Of a stretch of DNA of 32,271 nucleotides, positions 23,798 through 32,271 are shown in pieces; position 1 is the stretch's first letter; every line of letters starts with the position of its first letter. Origin of the DNA: Basidiobolus ranarum. Taxonomy: Eukaryota; Basidiobolomycota; Basidiobolomycetes; Basidiobolales. The position numbers were made by a program, and so were the translations under genes. The notes under the pieces were generated by a model. That model did not search any database. It worked only from the letters and a program-made list of their open reading frames with translations, and had not been told where the DNA came from. The DNA lies in contig JASJQH010000084.1 in the NCBI GenBank assembly GCA_040143965.1, positions 1 through 32,271 of the forward strand, in the 5' to 3' direction.

Positions 23798-24298
23798 ATG
23801 TTCTCCACATCCCCATCTCAATCTAACAAAGGAAATAATAACGAAAGCAACGGTTCAAGCAAGAATACCAAATCAACACAGACTGTAAACAATGATACTG
23901 CCACTACTAGCAATAAGCGTCCCAGAGACTCTCATGAGGTATCTACGGAAGTAGAGACCAAGATGGATATATCCTACCGTTCAAATATTACCACACAAAA
24001 CGAAATCAAGCCAAAGAGTACGATCTCCGGTGCTAAACGTTTCCGTCATGATCAAAGTCTTGCTATTGCTGACAACTTAATGGAACACTATTTATACAAA
24101 AGTGTAGACATGCTTTCAATTGACGCTTCATCAATGAAGTCATTTTACCCTGTGCATATGAATGCTAATTTGGAGCATAGCCTTGTACTCTCCCTGTCGA
24201 TCAATCATAAAGTGTCAAGGAGAAATACAACTAGACCACTCATGCGAAACAGTCAACAACGCACACGTCTTTCGTTAATTCAACATTTAAGAGTATAA
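23798..24298 (+). CDS. Orphan low-complexity protein, possibly nuclear
   Basis: A single frame of 166 codons with a TATA box upstream and a polyadenylation signal (AATAAA, 24387-24392) 89 bases after the stop. The first half is rich in Ser, Asn, Thr and Lys (NKGNNNESNGSSKN). Two basic clusters, NKRPRD near residue 40 and AKRFRH near 79, look like nuclear-localisation signals. The second half has a short helix-like segment (DQSLAIADNLMEHYLYKSVD) and a basic tail. No family is recognised. A small regulatory protein is possible, but this is only composition. It is convergent with RPS7. Confidence 0.6.
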   Translation: MFSTSPSQSNKGNNNESNGSSKNTKSTQTVNNDTATTSNKRPRDSHEVSTEVETKMDISYRSNITTQNEIKPKSTISGAKRFRHDQSLAIADNLMEHYLYKSVDMLSIDASSMKSFYPVHMNANLEHSLVLSLSINHKVSRRNTTRPLMRNSQQRTRLSLIQHLRV

Positions 24299-24544
24299 CC
24301 AGTAGAATTGTTGTCCATTAGATTTCGTCAAGAATCGTACAAATTTTAGAGTTTTATATGTAGATAGCATGTTGCGTTTTTGTAGAAATAAATTCTTGTT
24401 ATATATACACTGAAGTGCTTCATTTACAGTAATACCCACTGTCATCTATGTCAAGAGGATTTGAAGAAAATAGCCAAAATACGTCAGAAGGGTTTTGATC
24501 TTTATGAGTAATTGTATATAAAAAGGGAAAAACTGAGCTAGTAT

Positions 24545-25129
24545 TTATTCGAGTTGTTGAGCAGGGAATTCAAAGACAACATCCTTGCCGGTCAATTTTC
24601 TGTAGACAGAGGAGTAGGTATCAAGTTTGTACTCAAGGGAGTTGGTGTCCTTGTTGTCAAGGAAGACCTTGGTGACTTTGGAACCGTCAACCTTGACACG
24701 AGTACGCTTGCCGATGATTTCAGTGGGATAAACAATATCATCTAAAATCTTCTCGTGGACAGCAGTCAAAGTACGAGATCTAGGGCGAGCTTGCTTAGCA
24801 CGAGAGCGACGAGTAGGCTTTCTCATGATGCGACGTTGAGCAATGAAAATGACGTGACGGTCAGAGAACTTCTTCTCAAGTTCACGAGTAAGGCGTTGTT
24901 GAACCTTTTGGAAAGCCTTGAACAAAGGAACTGGAACAAACACAACAATGGCCTTCTTACCACCGCTGACTTCGATTTCTTTGGCAGCGGCAATTTGAAG
25001 AGGACGAAGGTCCTTCTTTAATTCGGCAACGCCGTTTTCTAATTCAACGAGTGCTTGAGCGACCATAAGTTCAAGCTCATCAGCGGGAGCAGCACCGGCA
25101 GATTTAACGATTTTGTTAGCGGCAGACAT
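24545..25129 (-). CDS. RPS7: 40S ribosomal protein S7 (eS7)
   Basis: Component of the small cytosolic ribosomal subunit. A single coding exon of 194 residues runs from [12 protein letters not shown] to EFPAQQLE. The core [20 protein letters not shown], the basic stretch [20 protein letters not shown] and [15 protein letters not shown] are characteristic of eS7. The frame is open three codons further upstream, but those codons contain no ATG; the start at 25127-25129 agrees with the family's MSA beginning. The coding region lacks introns, while the leader probably has one ending 9 nt before the ATG. It is convergent with the orphan gene, with 246 bases between stop codons. Confidence 0.96.
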   Translation of the reverse strand: MSAANKIVKSAGAAPADELELMVAQALVELENGVAELKKDLRPLQIAAAKEIEVSGGKKAIVVFVPVPLFKAFQKVQQRLTRELEKKFSDRHVIFIAQRRIMRKPTRRSRAKQARPRSRTLTAVHEKILDDIVYPTEIIGKRTRVKVDGSKVTKVFLDNKDTNSLEYKLDTYSSVYRKLTGKDVVFEFPAQQLE

Positions 25130-25138
25130 GATGTACAA

Positions 25139-25290
25139 CTATTGAAATAAATGGTCTTTAGTTCTACTAATCCATAAAAATGTGAAGGTGGTTGGCTAAT
25201 CCGTTCAATGTTTTATTTATCCATCCATCTATATATCAATCTATAGCATAGTAAACTGATCACTCTTCAATTACTAAATTGTTGACTTAC
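25139..25290 (-). other. Probable 5'-leader intron of RPS7
   Basis: On the minus strand a strong donor (c|gtaagtc, at 25290) and acceptor (caatag, at 25139) bracket 152 bases. The upstream exon would be non-coding because it carries an in-frame stop (tag), and a pyrimidine-rich stretch (tttccttcttttcc) precedes it. Inferred from signals only. Confidence 0.55.
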
Positions 25291-25638
25291 GCTAAGATCT
25301 ACTCTCGGAAAAGAAGGAAACCTAACTAGGAGCTGCCCTGAGTTTTAACATACGAATCAGCTCCCCATCAAATCAATCTTAATCCAGGTAGCACGTGATT
25401 TAGCGAAATTCACTTCCGATGCTTGCTACATGTGAATCTATCGCGTTTAGCTAGCGCTTAGTTAGCAAATTAAAGTTAACTTCAAATCAATTTATTTGCT
25501 CACTCTATTAAGTATAAATCTCAAACATTAATCGCAGCTGCATGAATGGGGATAATGAGGATAATGCGAAATCTATCCAGGCTCTCCAGATAAAACGAAG
25601 TCGAAATGCCTTAAATTAGCATGCTTTGACTGGCAAAC
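25291..25638. promoter_or_regulatory. RPS7 promoter and 3' flank of NEMF
   Basis: Lies between the RPS7 leader exon and the stop codon of the next minus-strand gene. It contains the pyrimidine tract already noted and AT-rich sequence. No further structure was seen. Confidence 0.4.
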
Positions 25639-28600
25639 TTAGTTTTTCTTCTTACTCTTCTTAGCCTTGGACTTGACCGCTTCAATGTTGGCCGCAGACA
25701 CCTTTACTTTGCCCAACATTTGAGAGATCATTTCCATATCAGGAATGCTTTTGATAAGTTCTTTCTCGCGGGGAGTGGTATCGTTGGAATGAAGGAAAAA
25801 GTTGATTGCGGCTTTGCAAGCTAGGAAGTTCAGAGATGGTTAGCAAAGTCCAGTTAAACAATCTAAGTGGGATTATTCACTTACCTTTTCCTTTCTTCAT
25901 TGATCCCGGAGTCAATTTGACTCTGTACTTGAATTTTTGTAATGAGGTGTAAGGAGCACATACGGGGACAGCGAAAAGTAGAGTATCATCAGGGAATGGA
26001 CTCCCGGTTAAGGTATCGAGAAGGGTGAGGTTTTCCTAAAAATTTATAGATTGAGTTACATAGTTCGTTAGATGCTACCCAGTTTCTTTACTGACCGCAT
26101 CTTCTCCTTCTATCACAGTGATGTTTTCTTCCTTGAGAAGTTGTCTGATTTCTTCAGCCTCATGCGTATTGGAGGGAATTTGCTAAATGTAACTTTATAT
26201 CAGGAAATTGAGACATCAATGATAGATGGATAATGTTCATTTACCGGCAGATCAATTACATTGTTATCGAGAGTTTCAGTTCCTTCCTTTTCAACAATCA
26301 CATCACTAGTGACATTTGAAGCACTTGATGGCTTCTGGCTTTTACTTTCTTCTTTCTTTGGCTGGCTGACCTTATCGTCCTTGTTCTTATCCTTGCCTTT
26401 ACCCTTCTTTTTCGTAGCTTTAGCAGACTAGATGAAATTCGGTAACATTATCAAAAGATGTTTGAACAATACATACTCGAACCAATTACTTACTCCAAGA
26501 ATAGCCATCTTGAGTTCTCTTTCTTCATCATCTTGATCAGCATATTTCTCTTTCATTTTCTTCATTTTTCCTTTCTTACCCCGTGTAGTGGGTGGAGCAG
26601 GTTGAACAGGTTGAGCTTGCTTCTGCTTTTCTGATTTCTTCTGGGTGGTACGCTCAACCTTTACCGTTTCTTCTGAAGGTTCAGGGGTTGAGGGGGCGCC
26701 CTCCAGTTTCTTCTTTTTTAATTCTCTTCGTTCCTTTGCTGACATATACTTCTTCTTTTCTCCGATCTCTTCAGAGGTTTGAAGTCCTTTGTCTTCCTTT
26801 TCCAATGGAAGTACGAAATCTACATCTTCTCCATGCTCTTCCAGATTATATTTATCAAATGTTTCCACCATATGATCTAATGATGGGCTTTCCGGTTTCG
26901 AGACATCGCTGGTAATGTTGCCTGATTCTTCCCCAATCGACGATTCATCACTTTTTAGGAGAGACGTTGGGTTACTCTCGATTGTACCATTGTCAGAGTG
27001 CTCGACATGGGTTTCAATAGAATCATCAGCAGTGGAGGTTTTCGTTAGATCTTCTTCGGGTTGTGTGAACTCAATTTTATCATCCATGTTTTCAAGGACT
27101 GGCTTACTTAAATCCTTCAGCTCTTCTTGCTCGATTTTTCTTTCAACTACGTGATTACCCACGGAAGAATCATCCAAGCGGAAAGCTATTCCAAATCCAT
27201 ATACCAAGTGGGAGGGTGGCATGAAATTCTTCTTACCACGAATCATGAAACTACCAGTAGTAAGGTATTCACCAGAAGGGGCTGTTTTCGAAACTTGATC
27301 ACCATATACCCACCAGGCACTGGTCACAATCTTGGCATCCCAAGCTTTACTTTGACATACTGACATAATACCAGCCTGGAATAGAGTACTGGGTGGAATT
27401 GGGTCCTCTGTATTCTTATTCTTGACGATTACAGATGCGGCACCGTGAAGATCAGCGTGAACATATATATCCCCTTTCTTAAGATGGCGCTTTACAAGAA
27501 GTTCATTCTGTTGCATATCACGACCCGCGATAACAAGATAGCCCTCTGATGAGATGAACCACTGGAATTTCTCGAACCAAAATGGCTTACGCATTTTATT
27601 AATAGTCGCAGTAATCTTGGTATCCTTCAGATCTTGACGGATCTTCTGCTCAGCACTTTTTAAAGCTTTGGTGGAAGCGGCGATAGTTTTCTCTTGCTTA
27701 GATGCGGAGAATTTCTTAACATCGTAATATTTACGAGCATTGGCAAAGGCGGTGGAGAAAATATCCACATCAACATCCAAAGGTTTAAAAGTCTCCACAT
27801 CTTCGGATTCATCATCTGAAGAATCAAAGAAATCTTCCACTTCTTCAGGATAGCTTAATGACAATGTGATTTGATTCTTTTCCAATTTTAACTTGGAAAT
27901 CTTGATAGCTACAGGATTGTTTTTCTTCTTTTCAAGTTCAACCAGATCTTCTAGCTCTTTCCAGTCCATACCACTGGCAACATAATTCCGGATAACCAGG
28001 ACCGCCTGATCAACGAGTTCCAAGTTCTCTTCAATTAATTGGGCTTTCTTGACGTTAGTCTCTTGTGCGTTTTCAAGCCCCTTGACTCTACTCAGCTGTT
28101 CATTCTTGATGCTTTCCAATTTCTTTAGAGCTGCCTCTTCCTAAACGTAGATGTTCATAATCAATGATATATTCTAGACAAGAGTTAAAAGAATTAACGA
28201 AAGTTACTTGTTGGCGAGCTTTCAAATCGATCTTTTGACTTTCCAAAGCCGAGAAAAATTCATCCACCGCTTTGTCAAAGGAAGAGAATTCACGGTAACT
28301 CTTTGTGGAATGTTGTTCGAATAGGAATGGATGGAACTCCTCGTATCTGTGAATCTCATTTAAGGATGACAATCAAATCAATGGTAACGTCCGATGTAAA
28401 GAATATAATGGTAATAAGGATACGTTTCAAGGACACTTTCCTCCTCTCCATCGTCTTGCTTTGGAGCGCGCATTCCGTTGCCATCGTGCTTTTTTAATAT
28501 AATGTAGCCCTTTTGCTGTCCAGAACCACACAATTCAACCATTTTATCAGCTTTCTGATAGGCCTCGAGCAAGGTATCGAGACGTGGCGAATCTGGTAGA

Positions 28601-29693
28601 TTGAGTAGATTCAGATGAGTCAAGATTCGGCTTCGATTACTTGTCAAGAATATACTAACCTTCGTTCTGGCCAAATTCTGAAGCTACCTTCAAATTTGGA
28701 TCCATCTTAGCCAGAAGAATAATATGCTCAGTTAAGGCAGGTCCATAATCTTAAGTAAAACAGTTTAAATGAATGGTTTTGCATGAAGAAGGAAAGCAAA
28801 ATATATATTACCAAAGCATGCGTTGAGTAACTTCTTTAAAGTATCTTTGGGGCCTGCTTTCTCCACTACTTCACTCAATCTTTCACGATCCATAGAGGTG
28901 AATTCTCGAGCAACAGCCTTTGTATCATATATCTCGCCGACAACCATTCTTACATTTTCATTGGATTGAACCACACGCAATAGTGTCAAGATTTTGTATG
29001 TATGGTCAGTAAGAATGATGTTACCCTGTCAATACCACAATGAAATTTAGTTAATTAGTGTGTAAAAATGAGTCAAGAAGGATACTCACAGAAGCATAAA
29101 ATTCGGCAATGATATGATAACCACCAACTCCATCCTCACTAAAACTAGCAAATTCGAAATCGATAATACGATCCACACCGAGCTGGCGTACGTCTGTAAG
29201 TCGTCGAGCGCGTAAATGTTTACGTAGCTATGGTCGTCAAGTTAATATAGAGAGTACAGAACATGTAGATATATCCTAAAATACCTTCATACAAAACGTT
29301 GATGGAGCAGAGTATTTATCTCGAGCAAATTCGGTTGTATGAATACGGATACCCGATTCGATCAGTAAGTGTTCTTTACGATCAGGCTATGAAAGTAGTG
29401 AGATAGTTTAGTTCATGTAAAAAAGGGTTCTTCCATTTTGAGTTCTTTTAATTAATACAACGTTCATAAAAGAGTACATGAACTGACCTTGGAAAACTTG
29501 AAAAGATAGGTTTTGGAGTTGACATCGTAGCAATTTTGAAGACGAAGACCAACGACCCTTGAAATGTGAATGGATGCATGAATACTCCCAATATCAAGAC
29601 TAAAAAATCCAACATTTTGAAACCTCTAACCCACCTTTCTTTTAAATCAGCTACCGTGGCACGTATATCTAATGCAGAAAATCTCTGTTTCAT
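25639..29693 (-). CDS. RQC2: NEMF/Rqc2 (Tae2) ribosome quality control factor, 13 exons
   Basis: Binds stalled 60S subunits carrying peptidyl-tRNA, recruits the E3 ligase Ltn1 and adds Ala/Thr (CAT) tails. It has about 1,080 residues, the normal length. The NFACT-N start [20 protein letters not shown] is diagnostic (exon 1, 29635-29693). It is followed by [20 protein letters not shown], then the large exon 26502-28141 with a coiled-coil-prone Lys/Glu stretch. The NFACT-R part lies near residues 515-640 ([39 protein letters not shown]). A highly charged Lys/Glu linker and the NFACT-C end follow, with CKAAINFFL and [12 protein letters not shown]. The stop is at 25639-25641. It is divergent from FMN1. 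Exon count and edges are from splice signals; the identity is secure. Confidence 0.95.
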
Positions 29694-30197
29694 AGTTTAT
29701 TGGAAGGTGGTAAATAATAACGTTGAGTGAACTTCTCAGTGAAAAAATTGAAAATTTAATGCTCTTCTAGAGTACTAAAGATACATCAGATTAGTACAGG
29801 CTGCGGATTTCTGGTAAATAAGCTAGCACCCTGATTACCTAAATCTCAATATGCATCATCAGCTTAGGAAAGATGACGGAATGGATTTTCTTCAGATTAG
29901 ATACACCCAAATTCATGGCTTTAATCCGGACAACACCAATTCCATTGCAATATTCATCGGAAATCTCGAAAAGATACTCTAGCACCTACGAATTGACATT
30001 TACGATTATTAATCATCCACAAGTGAGAATTCATTATGAAATCCCCCATTACTATGAATACAGTAATTTCTCCGTAAAATTAATCATCAAAATTCATTTC
30101 CTAATTTGAAGAATGTTACTATCGCGTATATAAATGCTAAGGAACCCAAAGGTCTCCTGCAAATTCCTTAAAATCTTTATTGAATATACTCTAGATA
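29694..30197. promoter_or_regulatory. Divergent promoter region, NEMF and FMN1
   Basis: 504 bases between the two start codons. A plus-strand TATA box TATATAAA at 30126-30133 lies 65 bases before the FMN1 ATG. The frame 29873-30109 has no recognisable features. Confidence 0.5.
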
Positions 30198-30828
30198 ATG
30201 TCACGTCCATCAATTGTTGGTCCAGAGGTTCCTGTTGAGCCTTTTCCTTTCGAGCTTCAAGGTGAAGTGGTGCGAGGCTTCGGACGTGGTAGCAAGGAGC
30301 TGGGCATTCCTACCGGTATACTTCAATATTCAATAATTTTTTCTTTCTCGAAACCGTTTGAACTCATCGTTGTTTTTACCATTTTTTTAGCCAATCTTCC
30401 TGAAGAAGCAGTTAACTCCATCTGCAGTGAACTTGAAACTGGGGTTTATTATGGCTGGGCTCAAGTACTAAATAAGGAGGTTCGTCCTATGGTCATGAGT
30501 CTTGGTTGGAATCCCTACTACAAAAATGAGAAACGTTCAGCAGTAAGTTTGCTATATTTTTAAGGCTGACCCGAGGTCCTCTGCATATATGTTTATACTA
30601 ATGACTTTCACCTTAATACAATAGGAAATTCACATCATTCATAACTTCGAGTCTGACTTTTATGGAAGTGAACTTAAAGTTGTTGTTACTGGCTACATTC
30701 GACCCGAAAAGGATTATGACTCTCTTGACGCACTGGTTGAAGATATCCGTACTGATATTGAAGTAGCCAAAAATTCCCTCAATAGACCTGGTTATGAAGA
30801 AATCAAGCACCTACCATTTTTCGCATAG
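30198..30828 (+). CDS. FMN1: Riboflavin kinase, three exons
   Basis: Phosphorylates riboflavin to FMN, the first step towards flavin cofactors. Exons 30198-30315, 30391-30542 and 30625-30828 give 157 residues, the usual size for the monofunctional fungal enzyme. The flavokinase signature is complete: [20 protein letters not shown] (about residues 22-41, with the PTAN motif crossing the first intron), [18 protein letters not shown], and [17 protein letters not shown] with the catalytic glutamate region. [20 protein letters not shown] is the standard C-terminal helix region. All phases close correctly. It is the last intact gene before the LTR relics. Confidence 0.95.
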
Positions 30829-31235
30829 TCATGGGAAGATGTGTTCCTCTTTGCATTTTATATTAAATCCTGTCCCTATATTCACCTATTCTTTTCCATG
30901 TTACCTTGATGTTTTGACACTCGGTCTTGTTTATGCGTGTTCTTGGTACCTCTTACTTTAAATAATGTGTATATTTTGACCTCACAGTAGGGGTTGACTT
31001 TTCATATAAATAGGGCCTAAATCATGTTCCTTTGTATACAAAATACTTCAAGTCAATAAGCAACAATGTTTCATTTCAGTGTTACATATTACTAGATTTT
31101 ATGTGTATCAACAAAGCAATATTGGATATTAAACTCCAGTAATGGTTGCTTTTGTATGCAACTTTGTTTATCATATTTTTTTGTGATGTTTATTTTCTTT
31201 ATCCTAATTATTAACTCTTTCTTTATACATCTGAC
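30829..31235. other. Spacer between FMN1 and LTR relics, with TATA-like site
   Basis: T-rich 3' flank of FMN1. TATAAATAG at 31005-31013 followed 53 bases later by an ATG (31066) mimics the core promoters of other genes in this window, but the frame stops after nine codons. It may be the remains of a gene interrupted by the elements to the right, or chance. Confidence 0.35.
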
Positions 31236-31406
31236 TGTTGAAGTATTTTGGGAGTTTGTTAGAAGTGGTTAGGAAAACTAGAAGAACTGATAGCTTACTC
31301 TTATTGATTTATTCAGTAAGAAGTTGATATTGATGGTTTTGTCAAGAGGTAAACAAACAAGCATGTAGAATGTTTTAACAGAGGTCCCAGGAACATGTGT
31401 GCATAG
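31236..31406 (-). mobile_element. Partial, diverged LTR (Ty1/Copia type)
   Basis: About 170 bases resemble, with many differences, the terminal part of the LTR at 31568-31914, in the same orientation and starting at the same TGTT edge. Resemblance fades after about 31406. It is a fossil solo or truncated LTR of the same or a sister family, older than its neighbour by divergence. Confidence 0.6.
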
Positions 31407-31460
31407 CCCAACTGGAGTAGATAGCCTTTTAGGCCAGAATGACAAGGAAGGAAATAGACA

Positions 31461-31526
31461 TCTCTGTAGATATGAATGCTAACTACTTAATCTAAGGGAA
31501 CAAATATGTTCACAAATCTACAGAGA
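31461..31526. repeat. 11-bp inverted repeat
   Basis: TCTCTGTAGAT (31461-31471) and ATCTACAGAGA (31516-31526) are perfect inverted copies separated by 44 bases, lying between the two LTR fragments. They could form a stem-loop. The origin is unknown. Confidence 0.55.
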
Positions 31527-31567
31527 ACTACTTGGAGCTGTTAAGATGATTAAGAAATGGAAGGCCC

Positions 31568-31914
31568 TGTTAAAGTATTTGGGAGACTGTTGGAAGTGGT
31601 TTGGAGAATTAGAGAAATTGGTGGTTTTCACTTTTTGATTTATTGAGTAGAAGGTTGACCTTTATAGTTTTGTCAAGATGTAAACAAATCAATGTGTAGA
31701 ATGTGTTAAGGAAGGTCCCAGGCACATATGTGCAAAGTTTGGGCTTCTAGCACAAGTTTGAAAAATCTATATGCTTGAGAACTCTGAAGTTTGTAAAAAT
31801 ATTCCAAGTAAATTCAAATTGAGAACAATGGATAATATCTTAGGGAAATATGAGATAACTAAGTACTAAGCTATATATAACTACATAGGTGTTTAGGCAA
31901 AGCTAATTTCAACA
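31568..31914 (-). mobile_element. LTR of a Ty1/Copia-type relic, 347 bp
   Basis: Read on the minus strand it begins TGTTGAAATT and ends TTTAACA, the usual TG...CA form. It lies directly after a polypurine tract (ttgagggagag on the minus strand, 31915-31925) and the RNase H end piece, so it is the 3' LTR of a minus-strand element. No matching 5' LTR in the same orientation is in the window. Confidence 0.75.
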
Positions 31915-31925
31915 CTCTCCCTCAA

Positions 31926-32123
31926 CTAAATAGTCTTATAACTAATCCTAAGGAAGGTCCAAATTTCTCAAATTTCTGACTAGCTAATGGTTTGTTGATA
32001 TATCAGCAATCTTGTCTTCTGTAGAACAATTAGTTGAGTCAATAAACTTATACTCTATAGTTTTTCTAATGATTTGATGTCTAATATCTATATGTTTACT
32101 TCTATTATGAAATATGGGATTTC
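31926..32123 (-). mobile_element. Copia-type RNase H C-terminal relic
   Basis: The minus strand encodes text typical of the end of Ty1/Copia polyproteins (SKHIDIRHQIIR, then a segment like the usual TEDxxAD). It is broken and incomplete: only the terminal part of the reverse transcriptase/RNase H region remains, cut at 32123 by another LTR. It is a fossil of moderate age. Confidence 0.75.
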
Positions 32124-32271
32124 TGTTGAAATTAGCATTGCCTAAACACCTATATAGTCATATATAGCTTAGTACTTAGTTATTTTATAATTCACTAAGA
32201 TATTATCAATTATTCTCAATCGGAACTTACTTAGAATATTTTTACCAACTTAGAAGTTCTCAGATATATAG
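32124..32271 (+). mobile_element. Second LTR of the same family, opposite orientation, cut by window end
   Basis: Starting TGTTGAAATTAGC on the plus strand, it follows the LTR at 31568-31914 closely over its whole visible length (mostly identical by eye) but in reverse orientation. It abuts the RNase H relic, so a second element of the family inserted into the first. It continues beyond the window. Confidence 0.75.

Overview
The window is a gene-dense nuclear segment of a fungus. Short introns (about 45-200 bp, GTRNGT...YAG) are frequent. An Mga2/Spt23-type regulator is present, which is a fungal family. Base composition is AT-rich (about 60% by eye), and a Copia-type LTR relic lies at the right edge. 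High intron density combined with a Fanconi-like TPR protein fits an early-diverging lineage such as Mucoromycota better than an ascomycete yeast. The species cannot be named from this alone. I saw no tRNA or rRNA gene and no CRISPR array.

Layout, left to right: RPL34 (-); a secreted Cu/Zn superoxide dismutase (+); TFIIA large subunit TOA1 (-); the DEAH helicase DHX35 (-, 17 exons); a small secreted ten-cysteine protein (+); alanine-glyoxylate aminotransferase (+); a poorly explained 1.6 kb gap; an Spt23/Mga2-like DNA-binding protein that stops before the usual IPT, ankyrin and membrane parts (-); the small KGD4/Ymr31 subunit of 2-oxoglutarate dehydrogenase (+); an 870-residue TPR protein resembling vertebrate FANCG in its C-terminal half (-); prohibitin-2 (+); RPL18 (+); an orphan low-complexity protein (+); RPS7 (-); NEMF/Rqc2 (-); and riboflavin kinase FMN1 (+). 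From about 31.2 kb onward there is a nest of Copia-family LTR fragments with one RNase H end piece.

Most genes are housekeeping: translation (RPL34, RPL18, RPS7), rescue of stalled ribosomes (Rqc2), transcription initiation (TFIIA), splicing (DHX35) and mitochondrial function (prohibitin-2, KGD4). They do not form one pathway. Gene models were built by hand from splice signals and family similarity, so exon edges are predictions. All three ribosomal-protein genes carry an intron at or just before the start codon, next to a pyrimidine-rich stretch.

The items most worth a second look are the FANCG-like protein, the anchorless Spt23-like regulator with its three Ser/Thr-Pro repeats, the stop-free intron of the superoxide dismutase, and the coding-like scraps in the two large gaps (about 1.25-1.64 kb and 11.6-13.2 kb).
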